Assembly: GCA_964609655.1 (NCBI GenBank)
Contig: CAZSUA010000003.1
Span: 1-64,000, forward strand
Direction of reading: 5' to 3'
Length of the DNA: 64,000 nucleotides
Source of the DNA: JBBRRP01 sp964609655
Lineage (GTDB): Bacteria > Myxococcota_A > Polyangia > Polyangiales > Polyangiaceae
The notes beneath the pieces are model-generated. The model worked only from the letters and a program-made list of their open reading frames with translations. It made no database searches and was not told where the DNA came from. The number at the start of each line of letters is the position of its first letter. The stretch's first letter is position 1. The position numbers were made by a program, and so were the translations under genes. This document shows, one piece after another, positions 42,641-52,483 of the stretch.

Positions 42641-44539
42641 ATGAGAGGCGACTGGATCGGTTCCAGCCCGTCCACCGGAGGTATCGCTCGCGAAACACTG
42701 ACGAAACGCTTCGACGGCCCACGCCCGGAGCTGAGCGCCGAACGCCTCCGCCGGGTGTTCAGGTACTTCCGTCCGTATACCAAAGAGTGGATCGTCATCC
42801 TCGGTTGCCTGATAGTAACGGCTGGCCTGTCCGTATTGCCGCCGCTGTGCGTGAAGGCGATTCTGGACCATGCGCTACCCTTGCATGACCGCCGGCTTCT
42901 GGTTCTGCTCACGCTCGCCATGGTGGCGATTGCCATCATCTTGGGCCTAGTGGGCGTGCTTCAACAATCTTTTTCGGCCCGTGCGGGACAGAGCATCCTG
43001 TTTGATTTCCGGCGGGAGCTGTATCGACACCTGCAGAAGATGTCGTTGCACTTTTATACGACAACGCGAGGCGGCGAGATTGTCTCCCGCATCAACAACG
43101 ACGTCTATGCCGTGGAGCACGTGGCCACCAGCACACTCACCTCCATCGTGAGCAACTTGCTCGCCCTCGGAGTCACGGCGTTCGTCGTTTTTTCGATGAG
43201 TTGGCGTTTGGCATTGCTGGCGATCTTGATCATGCCAGCCTTCTATTTTCCGTCTCGAATTGTCGGCGGCATGCGCCGTGGCCTTTCTAAGCAGCTGCAG
43301 GAGGGGCAAGCCGATCTCCTGGCTTTCCTGCACGAACACCTGCATCTGAGCGGCTCCGTTTTAACCAAGGTGTTCAACCAAGGCGATGCAGATCGGAAAG
43401 TGTTCGAGGCTCGAAGCGCACGCGTCAAAGAGCTCAATATTCGCAACGCCATCGTGGGTCGCTGGCTGTTCATGGTGCTCAGCGTGTTTGCCGTCACGGG
43501 CCCCGCGCTCGTGTATTGGTATGGCGGCCTTGAAGTACTGCGCGCCGAGCTCACGATTGGCACCGTGGTGGCCTTCGCGGCGTTGCTCGGCAATCTGTAT
43601 CGCCCGATGCACTCGCTCGCGACCATCTACGTGGATATTCAGGCTTCTATGGCGGTGTTTGATCGGATTTTTGACTACCTCGACCGCGTTCCCGAAGTGA
43701 CCGATCGCCCCGATGCCCAGGAACTGGTCGAAACAGAAGGCCACATCCAATTTGAGCAAGTCTCTTTTCAGTATCCCACCCCACCCTCTGCACTTCTGGT
43801 TGAGCCGAAACCTGCGAGCACCAAACTTCCCTTCTTGCTGAGCGAAGTGACATTCGAGATCAAGCCGGGTGAGCGTGTCGCTCTCGTGGGGCCAAGCGGA
43901 GCGGGCAAAACCACCATCACCTATCTTTTGCCTCGTTTCTACGACGGGACCTTGGGAAAGGTCCTGATCGACGGCCGGGACGTGCGCGAGTTTGGCCAAG
44001 AGAGCCTCCGCAAACATATCGGGATGGTCACGCAGGAGACCTTTCTCTTCAATGCGCCGATCCGCGATAATCTCATCTACGCCAAGCCTCACGCTACGCA
44101 GGCCGAGATTGTAGCCGCCGCGGAGGCTGCACAGATCCACGAATTCATTGAGGCTCTGCCGCAAGGCTACGACACACTGGTCGGTGAGCGTGGTTTTCGC
44201 CTCTCCGGCGGCGAGAAGCAACGCCTTGCCATTGCCCGCGCGCTCTTGAAAAACGCTCGCATCCTGATTCTCGACGAGGCCACCAGCAGTCTCGACGCCA
44301 CGAGTGAATTCTTGATTCAGCGCGCACTAGAACATCTACTGAAGGGGCGCACCTCGCTCATCATCGCGCACCGCCTCTCGACCATTCTAAGCTCCGATAA
44401 AATCATCGTGTTGGATAAGGGTCGCGTGGTGGATGCGGGCACCCATTCCGAGCTTTTGGGGCGGGGTGAGCTCTACGCACAGCTTTTCCATCAACAGTTT
44501 GGGCAAGTGCTTCGAGAACGTTCGGGCGCGAGCACATAG
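42641..44539 (+). CDS. MsbA-like ABC exporter (fused membrane and ATPase domains)
   Basis: 632 residues from ATG 42641. Six hydrophobic segments occupy about 45-330. The ATPase domain has Walker A VGPSGAGKTTITYL, Q-loop VTQETFLF, signature LSGGEKQRLAIARAL, Walker B ILILDEATSSLD and the switch His in IIAHRLST. Such half-transporters flip lipids or export drugs as homodimers. A non-conserved insert of about 20 residues (PTPPSALLVEPKP) precedes the Walker A strand. Its place beside glycan-modifying genes hints at a lipid-linked substrate. Confidence 0.9.
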   Translation: MRGDWIGSSPSTGGIARETLTKRFDGPRPELSAERLRRVFRYFRPYTKEWIVILGCLIVTAGLSVLPPLCVKAILDHALPLHDRRLLVLLTLAMVAIAIILGLVGVLQQSFSARAGQSILFDFRRELYRHLQKMSLHFYTTTRGGEIVSRINNDVYAVEHVATSTLTSIVSNLLALGVTAFVVFSMSWRLALLAILIMPAFYFPSRIVGGMRRGLSKQLQEGQADLLAFLHEHLHLSGSVLTKVFNQGDADRKVFEARSARVKELNIRNAIVGRWLFMVLSVFAVTGPALVYWYGGLEVLRAELTIGTVVAFAALLGNLYRPMHSLATIYVDIQASMAVFDRIFDYLDRVPEVTDRPDAQELVETEGHIQFEQVSFQYPTPPSALLVEPKPASTKLPFLLSEVTFEIKPGERVALVGPSGAGKTTITYLLPRFYDGTLGKVLIDGRDVREFGQESLRKHIGMVTQETFLFNAPIRDNLIYAKPHATQAEIVAAAEAAQIHEFIEALPQGYDTLVGERGFRLSGGEKQRLAIARALLKNARILILDEATSSLDATSEFLIQRALEHLLKGRTSLIIAHRLSTILSSDKIIVLDKGRVVDAGTHSELLGRGELYAQLFHQQFGQVLRERSGAST

Positions 44540-44715
44540 TCTGGAAAGGGGGGCAGCCCGGGCACCCTCTCCACGCCAGGCTAGTGGGCAACGCACAACG
44601 CTGAATTGAGCGACGACACACTCACAGCAAAATCGAAAACTCAGACTTGACGGTCTGTCCTTGCCCAATAGCCCTCTGGCGGTTCGCTGGGATCGTCGCT
44701 AATGACGGGATACTC

Positions 44716-45300
44716 ATGCCGGATTCAGTAGCGAAGCCCCCAGCCATTCTGATCCTGTTTGCGCATCCAGCGCAGGAAAGCTCCAGAATTAATCGAGAGC
44801 TTGTGCGTGCAGTAAGGGACCTGGCTGGGGTAACCTTCAACGATCTTTACGAAGCCTATCCCGAATTCGACATCGACGTGAAGCGGGAACAGAAACTCGC
44901 AGAGCAGCATCAGATTATCGTCTTCCAACATCCGTTCTATTGGTACAGCACACCCGCACTTCTTAAGCAGTGGCAGGATCTTGTTTTGGAGCACGGCTGG
45001 GCATATGGTAAGGGCGGAGCTGCGTTGAAGGGCAAAACCTTGCTCTCCGCGATCACTACCGGGGGGCGCGCTGAGGGCTATCAACCAGATGGCATGCACA
45101 AGCGAAGCCTGCTGGAGCTTCTTGCGCCAATCGCACAAACAGCGGAGCTGTGCGGCATGAATTACCTGAATCCTTTCGCCGTTCACGGCACCCACAGCAT
45201 GTCTCGCGAGCAAGCCCGTGCAAAAGCACTCGAATACCGCAGCTTGCTCGAGGCGCTACGCGATGGAGTCAATAATTCGAGCTCTCTCGGCGGATCCTAA
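44716..45300 (+). CDS. kefF: KefF-type NAD(P)H:quinone oxidoreductase, potassium efflux ancillary protein
   Basis: 194 residues from ATG 44716 (MPDSVAKPP). Flavodoxin-like fold with ILFAHPAQESSRIN (FMN phosphate loop), DLYEAYPEFDID, FQHPFYWYSTPALLKQW and the flavin-binding TTGGRAEGYQPDG. In KefF-KefC systems this subunit binds the channel and is needed for full glutathione-gated potassium efflux. It lies 17 bp before the antiporter gene, which supports that role. Confidence 0.86.
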   Translation: MPDSVAKPPAILILFAHPAQESSRINRELVRAVRDLAGVTFNDLYEAYPEFDIDVKREQKLAEQHQIIVFQHPFYWYSTPALLKQWQDLVLEHGWAYGKGGAALKGKTLLSAITTGGRAEGYQPDGMHKRSLLELLAPIAQTAELCGMNYLNPFAVHGTHSMSREQARAKALEYRSLLEALRDGVNNSSSLGGS

Positions 45301-45317
45301 GCCCCTTCGGAAGGTGA

Positions 45318-47213
45318 ATGATGAATCAAGATAGCCTCTTTTTCCAGGCGTTTATCTACCTCTTAGCCGCCGTTGTTTCTGTACCCCTTGCAAAGCGGTT
45401 GGGGCTTGGGTCGGTTCTTGGTTATCTTCTAGCCGGGATGCTCATCGGCCCCTTCGCACTTGGCCTTGTGGGCGAAGAGGGGCAAGATGTGATGCACTTC
45501 GCTGAATTCGGCGTAGTAATGATGCTCTTCCTAGTTGGCCTGGAGCTTGAACCCAGCCGCTTGTGGCGCCTGCGAGCACCAATCTTAGGCTTAGGCGGAT
45601 TGCAAGTGGTGGTTACCTCCCTTGTCTTCGGCGCAATCGGCTTAGCTGTGGGTGTTGAGATCAAAGTGGCGATCGCCGCGGGCATGATCCTTTCGTTGTC
45701 TTCAACAGCGATTGTTTTGCAGACACTGCAGGAAAAGAACCTGGCCAGAACAGCGGCCGGGCAAAGCTCATTTTCGGTCTTACTCTTTCAAGATATAGCG
45801 GTCATTCCTATGTTGGCGTTGATGCCCCTGCTGGGCTCAACCGTTGCACTGGGGAAAACCGCGAAAGGGGCCCATTCTACGACATGGCTGGATGGCTTGC
45901 CCACCTGGCTTTCCGCACTCGCGGTTCTTGGCGCTTTGGGTGGCTTGATCGTGGGCGGCCGCTTCCTTGTAAGGCCAGCCTTTCGCTGGATCGCCAAAAC
46001 ACGCCTGAGAGAAATTTTCACGGCAGCGGCGTTGCTGCTCGTGATTGCCATCACACTCTTGATGACCAAACTGGGCTTGAGCCCCGCCCTTGGCACATTC
46101 GTGGCGGGGGTGGTTTTGGCGACGAGCGAATATAAACACGAGCTCGAGAGCGAGATCGAACCATTCAAGGGCATCTTGCTGGGCTTGTTTTTCATTGCTG
46201 TAGGCGCCTCAATCGATTTTGCGCTGATCCTGCGGAGCCCCGCGCTGATGGCGGCTCTCGTGCTCGGGCTTCTGGTGACCAAATTCGCCGTGTTGTCGAT
46301 TTTGGCTCGCATTTTCCGAATGAGTATCGATCAAAATTTCTTGTTCTCGTTTGCACTGGCTCAAGGAGGGGAATTCGCCTTCGTACTTTTCTCGTTCACC
46401 ACTGAGCATGCGATAATCCCGGCGGAAATCGGAGCCACGCTGGTAGCCGTTGTTGCGATCTCCATGGCGCTAACGCCGCTCGTTATGATTTTGCACGAGA
46501 AGTTTGTGCAACCGCGAGTGCAGAACTTCGGCTCGAATGATCGCCCCGAAGACACCATAGATGAAGCCAACCCTGTCATCATTGCGGGTTACGGCCGCTT
46601 TGGACAAATTGTTGCCCGATTGCTCACCGCCAATGGAGTTCAGGCGACCATGCTGGATGTGGACTCCGATCAGGTTGACCTCGTAAGGCGCTTCGGCGGT
46701 CGCGTTTACTACGGGGACGCAACGCGCCACGACCTTTTGCACGCGGCTGGTGCACACTCCGCGAAACTGATTGTATTGGCTCTTGATGATCCTCCGAAGA
46801 CTCTCGAGCTCGTTCACACCATTGCCAAGCACTTCCCGAATCTCAAAATCTTGGCGCGCGCGCGAGGTCGCACCGACGCCTACGACCTCGTCAACGCTGG
46901 CGTAACCCATGTTTATCGCGAAACGTTCGATACCTCGCTGCGGGTAGGTGCTGAGTCACTTCGTTTGCTCGGTTTCCCGGCATACCAAGCCACTCGTGCG
47001 GCCCGAGCTTTTCGTCGACACGATGAGCACGTGCTTCGCGATCTCGCCAGCGTGCGTCGCGACGAACCCAATTATGTCAACATCGTGCGCCAACGCACCA
47101 GCCAGCTCGAAGAGGTGTTAAAGATTGAGAGCGGTTATCTCGAAACGGCGAATGAAGGCTCCTGGGATTCGGATACGCTTGTGAAGGAGTTCGGGGGCGC
47201 CACGGGCGACTAA
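45318..47213 (+). CDS. kefC: Glutathione-regulated potassium-efflux antiporter (KefB/KefC family)
   Basis: 631 residues. Around twelve membrane segments (to about 395) form the CPA2 antiporter domain, with GYLLAGMLIGPFALGL and LSLSSTAIVLQTLQE. A RCK N-domain follows (NPVIIAGYGRFGQIVARLL, LDVDSDQVDLVRRFGGRVYYGDATR, HTIAKHFPNLKILARARGR) with a short tail. In the cytoplasmic membrane it exports K+ in exchange for H+, acidifying the cell to protect against electrophiles. The adjacent kefF-like gene makes the regulated Kef system more likely than a plain NhaA-type exchanger. Confidence 0.9.
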   Translation: MMNQDSLFFQAFIYLLAAVVSVPLAKRLGLGSVLGYLLAGMLIGPFALGLVGEEGQDVMHFAEFGVVMMLFLVGLELEPSRLWRLRAPILGLGGLQVVVTSLVFGAIGLAVGVEIKVAIAAGMILSLSSTAIVLQTLQEKNLARTAAGQSSFSVLLFQDIAVIPMLALMPLLGSTVALGKTAKGAHSTTWLDGLPTWLSALAVLGALGGLIVGGRFLVRPAFRWIAKTRLREIFTAAALLLVIAITLLMTKLGLSPALGTFVAGVVLATSEYKHELESEIEPFKGILLGLFFIAVGASIDFALILRSPALMAALVLGLLVTKFAVLSILARIFRMSIDQNFLFSFALAQGGEFAFVLFSFTTEHAIIPAEIGATLVAVVAISMALTPLVMILHEKFVQPRVQNFGSNDRPEDTIDEANPVIIAGYGRFGQIVARLLTANGVQATMLDVDSDQVDLVRRFGGRVYYGDATRHDLLHAAGAHSAKLIVLALDDPPKTLELVHTIAKHFPNLKILARARGRTDAYDLVNAGVTHVYRETFDTSLRVGAESLRLLGFPAYQATRAARAFRRHDEHVLRDLASVRRDEPNYVNIVRQRTSQLEEVLKIESGYLETANEGSWDSDTLVKEFGGATGD

Positions 47214-47239
47214 GCCCCCCCCCTCCACGCCGACCCAGG

Positions 47240-47259
47240 GTAGTAAGCATGCTTACTAC
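47240..47259. repeat. Dispersed palindrome, copy 3
   Basis: A perfect 20-bp palindrome: core AGTAAGCATGCTTACT with GT before and AC after. It lies 26 bp after the KefC stop codon and shares its core with the copies at 7602 and 33918. Confidence 0.85.
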
Positions 47260-47472
47260 TTTCTTTTGCAAGCATCCCTCTCCACGCCAAGCTGATGCGC
47301 CACCACGCCGATGCACGTCAGGCGGCTGCCCCGAGCGAGCAAGCTCCGCTGCCGGTCCCGGACTCCAGCTTTTATCAGCCATGGGAGGCGTGCTACTGCA
47401 GCGCCCAACCATGCCCTGCCTTCGGACCACCGCCCCCACTCATGCCCCCTTGGGTTCGAGCGCTTCCCCCGG

Positions 47473-48810
47473 GTGGGTTCTGTGGCTCTAACCGATCCGC
47501 CGCGCGCGCGCATCACCATCGAGGAGCTGCGCGATGCCTGGCCAGCCCTGGTCACCGGTGAACGCGTCGCTGGATTTCGCCTGCTCGGCGCTGGCGACGA
47601 CGACAATTTTTTTATGAGTCTCACTCCTCTCGAGCAGTCACAGGTACTGCTCGGCCTGCCAGCGGGAGAACGCCGCGTTTGGATGCGAGTGCTGGCACCG
47701 GATGACGCCGCCGATGTGCTGCAAGCCGTGGAGATTGAAGAGCGAGAGGCACTCATGAGCTTGCTGGATGACGCCCCGCGCCGTGAAGTGAACGCGCTTC
47801 TGGCCTACGCAGAAGATGAAGCCGGAGGCTTGATGAGTCCGCGTTTTGCGCGCGTACGCCCCGAATTACGGGTGGATGAGGCGATTCGCTATCTGCAGCG
47901 CCAGGCGCGTGCCCACCTGGAAACGATCTATTACGCGTACGTGCTCGACGCGGAGCAGCGTTTGCTCGGCGTGTGTTCGTTTCGTGAGCTCTTCGCCAAC
48001 GCGCCGGATTTGGAAGTGCGCGCCATCATGCACAGCGATCCGCTCGCCGTTCGTGAAGAGATGGACCAGGAAGCGGTAGCCCGCCTATTTCAGCAGAACA
48101 GCTTTCTAGCGCTGCCTGTGGTGGACAACGATAATCGCATGAAGGGGATTGTCACCATCGATGACATCGTGGATGTCGTTCAAGAAGAAGCCACAGAAGA
48201 CGCTCAAAAATTCGGCGGGATGGAAGCGTTGGATGCGCCTTATCTGCAGACGGCGTTCCTTGAGATGCTGCGCAAGCGTGGCGGCTGGCTTTCTATCCTG
48301 TTTCTTGGCGAAATGCTGACGGCGAGCGCGATGGCAAGGTTTGAAGGAGAGATTGCCCGTGCCGTGGTGCTGGCAATGTTCATTCCTTTGATTATTTCGA
48401 GCGGCGGGAATTCGGGCTCGCAGGCTTCCACGCTGATTATCCGCGCCATGGCGCTCGGTGAAGTCAGGCTCCGGGACTGGTGGCGTATCATTCGCCGGGA
48501 GTGTGCGGCGGGCGTGTGCCTCGGAGTGATCCTCGCAGCCCTGGGAGTGGTGCGCATCCTCACCTGGCAAATGTTCTTTCAGAGTTACGGTCAGTACCAT
48601 GCGTTGATCGCGATCACCGTCGGCCTTAGCCTGGTGGGCGTGGTCACGGTTGGCACGATTTGCGGCTCGATGCTCCCCTTCCTGCTTCGGCGTTTTGGCT
48701 TCGACCCGGCAAGCGCCTCCGCGCCCTTCGTCGCCACGCTGGTCGATCTTTCGGGCCTCGTGATCTACTTCAACGTGGCCCGGGCAGTGCTCGGGGGCAC
48801 CTTGCTTTAG
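47473..48810 (+). CDS. mgtE: Magnesium transporter MgtE
   Basis: 445 residues. GTG 47473 is chosen because upstream codons (47311-47470) read as Arg/Pro-rich nonsense unrelated to MgtE. Domains: the MgtE N domain (SLTPLEQSQVLLGLPAGERR, EDEAGGLMS), paired CBS domains (RVRPELRVDEAIRYL, SDPLAVREEMD) and five membrane segments with the pore signature SSGGNSGSQASTLIIRA. It is a Mg2+ channel gated by cytoplasmic Mg2+ through the N and CBS domains. Length is normal for the family. No M-box riboswitch was identified in the 259 bp upstream. Confidence 0.9.
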   Translation: MGSVALTDPPRARITIEELRDAWPALVTGERVAGFRLLGAGDDDNFFMSLTPLEQSQVLLGLPAGERRVWMRVLAPDDAADVLQAVEIEEREALMSLLDDAPRREVNALLAYAEDEAGGLMSPRFARVRPELRVDEAIRYLQRQARAHLETIYYAYVLDAEQRLLGVCSFRELFANAPDLEVRAIMHSDPLAVREEMDQEAVARLFQQNSFLALPVVDNDNRMKGIVTIDDIVDVVQEEATEDAQKFGGMEALDAPYLQTAFLEMLRKRGGWLSILFLGEMLTASAMARFEGEIARAVVLAMFIPLIISSGGNSGSQASTLIIRAMALGEVRLRDWWRIIRRECAAGVCLGVILAALGVVRILTWQMFFQSYGQYHALIAITVGLSLVGVVTVGTICGSMLPFLLRRFGFDPASASAPFVATLVDLSGLVIYFNVARAVLGGTLL

Positions 48811-48837
48811 AGCTTTTCAGGGCCAATACTCAACACC

Positions 48838-49950
48838 TTAGCCGAGCTCAGCAATGAGCTGTTCCAAAGCCAAAATCGCTTTGGAAGCTTCAAAGTCTCT
48901 CGCTCGAAACGCTGCCGCAGGATTCTTTGGGGGTGCCGAAAGCTGATGAAGAATAGCATCCGCCATGGCGCGCGGATCCGCGACCGGCACGAGCAGGCCT
49001 TGCTCTCGGGTAGCCAAAATTTCCGAAGGGCCTGTTTCGCAGTTGGTGGACACCACATTGGCACCACAGGCCAACGCCTGCAGCAGCACGTTCGGAAATC
49101 CTTCGCTTCGGGATGAAAGGACAAACACCTGCGCGTGGGCGAAGTAGCAGAAGGGATTCTCCACCACCCCCGCAAAGACTACGCTGGCCGAGATACCGAG
49201 GCGGTTCGCGAGGCTCTCCAACGCCTCCCGTTCGCTCCCTTCCCCCAGAATCACGAGGCGCGCTGGTTTCTGTTTGAGCACCAACGCGAAAGCTTCGATC
49301 AGAACCTCGAAGGCTTTTTTGGGCGAGAGGCGGCCGCAACCCAGGACACACGCCAGCTCCCCTTGCATCACTTGAGGCTTGGGCTCCGCCGCGAGCTCTA
49401 GGATCCGTTCGATCTCGATGGGGTTTGGAATCACCCTGATCCTAGGGTGTGAGGAAGCTGGCAATCGCGCCTTCAGCTGCTGGGAAACTTCGGCTGCCGG
49501 CGCAATGATGGCATCGGCGTAGCGATAGCAAAGCCAGCGCAGCGTAGGGTCCAGCAGTTCACGCCACGAAGAGCTGGCCCCCGCTGGAGCGCACGCTTCA
49601 CGAAAAATCAACTTGGATTTCGCGCCTGCCAGACGCCAGGCAACACTTGCAACGAGATTGGCACCCACCATAGTAGCGAGCAGTGCTTTTGGCCGCACCC
49701 TACGGAGATAGTTCGACAGAGGCACGGCGAGAAGACTCAATCGGACTGGCGGTAGCCGCACCAGATTCACGTCTCGGTGCAGCTCGCTCAAATAGCCTGA
49801 GGCGCTGCCTCCCACCACGAGCTCCACGGCGTGGCCCCGAGCCGCCAAGCCGCTTGCAAAGTTAACCCAAACACGCTCAGCCCCACCCAGCGCGAGATCA
49901 GGCAAGAAAAAAGACAGCGGACCAGTGGAATTCAGCACGAGTTCGCACAA
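48838..49950 (-). CDS. Glycosyltransferase family 4
   Basis: 370 residues from TTG 49950 (GTG 49938 also possible). GT-B fold: N-terminal LPDLALGGAERVWVNFASGLAARGH, middle IRVIPNPIE, and the donor-binding GCGRLSPKKAFEVLIEAF and EGFPNVLLQALACG (the E-x7-E type motif). Such enzymes use nucleotide sugars to build LPS, exopolysaccharide or glycolipids at the cytoplasmic face. It stands alone between MgtE and glutamine synthetase genes. Confidence 0.88.
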   Translation of the reverse strand: MCELVLNSTGPLSFFLPDLALGGAERVWVNFASGLAARGHAVELVVGGSASGYLSELHRDVNLVRLPPVRLSLLAVPLSNYLRRVRPKALLATMVGANLVASVAWRLAGAKSKLIFREACAPAGASSSWRELLDPTLRWLCYRYADAIIAPAAEVSQQLKARLPASSHPRIRVIPNPIEIERILELAAEPKPQVMQGELACVLGCGRLSPKKAFEVLIEAFALVLKQKPARLVILGEGSEREALESLANRLGISASVVFAGVVENPFCYFAHAQVFVLSSRSEGFPNVLLQALACGANVVSTNCETGPSEILATREQGLLVPVADPRAMADAILHQLSAPPKNPAAAFRARDFEASKAILALEQLIAELG

Positions 49951-50239
49951 CCCCTAACACGGCCCGGAATGCTCGAAGCCTATATGACTCTGGCGTCTCT
50001 CGCAGGCACACGTCCCCCCGGGCCAGGATTGGTGATGGTCAGGTCGCGCGCCCCGGCGAAGTTACAGCTGCAGCGTTTCTCTTGCAATGCGAGCGGACGG
50101 ACCCCGACTGGGTTCCGCCTAAATCTGGAAGAGGACATTTCGGAAACATTCCCGAAAAAAAGGACGCGCTAGATGCACAGGTACGATCTTCGCCCAAGCC
50201 AGTTTGAGCGGTCCCAACCATAAAGGAAATGAAATCGTC

Positions 50240-52399
50240 ATGACGGGAAGTAACGTACGCAAACAAGCGATCTCCGAGGTAGCGGGCCGAAAGGCTATTT
50301 CGGGGCCGGCTCTCGATCAGTCACCCGACTCACTGTTCGGCTGCAACGTCTTCAATTCAGCCGCGATGAAGAAGCACCTTCCCAAAGAAGTGTTTCGCTC
50401 AGTGAAACGTACGATCGACAAAGGCGAACCGCTGAACCCGATGGTTGCCGACACCGTCGCAGCTGCAATGAAAGACTGGGCCACCGTGCTCGGAGCCACG
50501 CATTTTGCCCATATTTTTTCACCGCTTACCGGTGGGATGGCAGAAAAGCACGACGCCTTTCTTTCGCCGGATGGCGAAGGGGGAGCGCTCGGAGAATTCT
50601 CTGGCAAAGCGCTCATTCAAGGTGAGCCTGATGCTTCAAGCTTTCCGAACGGTGGCATCCGCCAGACTGCCGAGGCACGTGGCTACACGGCATGGGACGT
50701 CACCAGCCCTGCGTACGTTGTCGATTCGACGCTTTATATTCCGACTGCTTTCGTTTCATGGACCGGCGAAGCACTGGATAAGAAGACTCCCCTGTTGCGT
50801 TCGATGCAGGCCCTGAACCGTCACACCCAGCGCGTGCTGAAGCTGTTCGGGCACGAGAACCCTGCCCAGGTTGTGGCGTACGCCGGTCCTGAACAGGAAT
50901 ACTTCCTCGTCGACCGCCTTTTCTTCTTGGCACGCCCCGATCTTCTGAACGCAGGCCGCACGCTTTTTGGCACAAATCCGCCGCGCGGCCAGGAGTTTGA
51001 GGATCACTACTTCGGTGCGATCCCTGAGCGCGTACTCGCGTACATGGTGGAGGTTGAGCACGAGCTCTTCAAGCTCGGTATTCCAGTGAAGACACGCCAC
51101 AACGAAGTGGCTCCAGGGCAGTTCGAGATTGCGCCCGTGTTCGAGAGCGCCAATATTGCTTCGGACCATCAGCAGCTCACTATGTTCACGATGCGTCGGG
51201 TCGCGGTTCGCCACGGCTTTGAATGCCTGCTTCACGAGAAACCCTTCGCAGGTGTCAACGGCAGCGGGAAACACGTCAATTTCTCGTTCGGCAATTCAAC
51301 CCAGGGCAACCTGCTCGATCCCGGCGATACCCCGCACGAGAACGCGCAGTTCCTCGTGTTCTGCAGCGCCGTCATCCGAGCTGTGCACAAGTACGGCGCA
51401 GTGCTGCGCGCCACGATTGCGACGGCCAGCAATGACCACCGCTTGGGTGCGAATGAAGCGCCGCCCGCGATCATCTCCGTCTACCTCGGGGATCAACTCT
51501 CGGACGTGTTCGACCAGCTCAAAGCGGGCGCCGCCAAGTCCTCGCGGACCAAGGGCACCTTGGAAATTGGCGTGGACACGCTGCCGAAGCTTCCTCGGGA
51601 TGCAGGCGATCGCAACCGGACGAGTCCATTTGCATTCACGGGTAATCGCTTCGAGTTCCGCGCTGTCGGCGGTGGGCAATCCATCGCTGGGCCACTCATC
51701 GCGCTCAACACGATCGTGGCAGAATCCTTGGATTTCATGGCTACCAAGCTCGAAGCCGCGCTCGGCAGTGGGAAAACGCTGAACGCTGCGATTCAGGGCC
51801 TGCTCACCGAGCTTGCCAATCAGCACGCAGCGGTGATCTTCAACGGCAACGGCTACTCGGCCGAATGGCACGCAGAAGCAGAAAAGCGCGGCTTGCCGAA
51901 TCTACGGACCACGGTGGATGCACTCCCAGTTCTCAACGATCCGGAAGTGATCAAGCTCTTCGACAAATACAACGTGCTCACGCCACGCGAGCTTCACAGC
52001 CGCTACGAGATCTACCTCGAGCAATATGTGAAGACCGTCAACGTGGAGGCCAAGCTCGTTGAGAAGCTTGGCAAGACGCAAATCCTGCCAGCAGCCTTGC
52101 GCTACCAGCGCGAGCTCTCGGACGGCATCATCGCGGCCAAGGCGGCTGGGCTCAGCACCAGCACGTCACTGGCGATGGAAGTCACCGGGCTCATCACCAA
52201 GCTGGAACAGAGCTTGAGCGCCCTCGCCGAGGCGGCTGGTCACTCGGGAGCCTCCTTGCTCGAAGAGTGCAAGCATTTGCGCGATAAGGTGCTTCCGGCG
52301 ATGCTGATCGTGCGCGGCAATGCAGATGCGCTTGAAGGCGTGCTGGCTGATGATTGTTGGCCTCTGCCCACGTATCAGGAAATGCTGTTTATTCGCTAA
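50240..52399 (+). CDS. glnN: Glutamine synthetase, type III
   Basis: 719 residues from ATG 50240; the TTG at 50204 lies in frame but has a weaker context. Type III features: the N-terminal NVFNSAAMKKHLPKEVF, FSPLTGGMAEKHDAF, EYFLVDRLFF, EVAPGQFEIAPVFE, NGSGKHVNFSFGN and ATASNDHRLGANEAPPAI. The length (about 700) distinguishes it from type I enzymes of about 470. It makes glutamine from glutamate, ammonia and ATP. No PII or Ntr genes are adjacent. Confidence 0.95.
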   Translation: MTGSNVRKQAISEVAGRKAISGPALDQSPDSLFGCNVFNSAAMKKHLPKEVFRSVKRTIDKGEPLNPMVADTVAAAMKDWATVLGATHFAHIFSPLTGGMAEKHDAFLSPDGEGGALGEFSGKALIQGEPDASSFPNGGIRQTAEARGYTAWDVTSPAYVVDSTLYIPTAFVSWTGEALDKKTPLLRSMQALNRHTQRVLKLFGHENPAQVVAYAGPEQEYFLVDRLFFLARPDLLNAGRTLFGTNPPRGQEFEDHYFGAIPERVLAYMVEVEHELFKLGIPVKTRHNEVAPGQFEIAPVFESANIASDHQQLTMFTMRRVAVRHGFECLLHEKPFAGVNGSGKHVNFSFGNSTQGNLLDPGDTPHENAQFLVFCSAVIRAVHKYGAVLRATIATASNDHRLGANEAPPAIISVYLGDQLSDVFDQLKAGAAKSSRTKGTLEIGVDTLPKLPRDAGDRNRTSPFAFTGNRFEFRAVGGGQSIAGPLIALNTIVAESLDFMATKLEAALGSGKTLNAAIQGLLTELANQHAAVIFNGNGYSAEWHAEAEKRGLPNLRTTVDALPVLNDPEVIKLFDKYNVLTPRELHSRYEIYLEQYVKTVNVEAKLVEKLGKTQILPAALRYQRELSDGIIAAKAAGLSTSTSLAMEVTGLITKLEQSLSALAEAAGHSGASLLEECKHLRDKVLPAMLIVRGNADALEGVLADDCWPLPTYQEMLFIR

Positions 52400-52483
52400 T
52401 CCAAGCGTGCATTCTTAGGTACCGAGAATGGGGTCGTGATGAAAGTCCGGCCCTTTTTTCTTTTTGTCCGTACTAAGTAGCGG
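52400..52483. terminator. Possible terminator region after glnN
   Basis: An 84-bp gap between convergent genes holds a 6-bp stem (CATTCT/AGAATG) and, further on, a T-rich run (CCCTTTTTTCTTTTTG). Stem and T-tract are separated by about 18 bp, so it is not a textbook intrinsic terminator. Confidence 0.3.

Noticed and set aside
47311..47472. Upstream extension of MgtE
   Set aside because: Arg/Pro-rich and unlike the family N-terminus; GTG 47473 fits the expected start.
47214..47472. Mg2+-sensing riboswitch before mgtE
   Set aside because: No recognisable M-box elements; the only structure is the dispersed palindrome.
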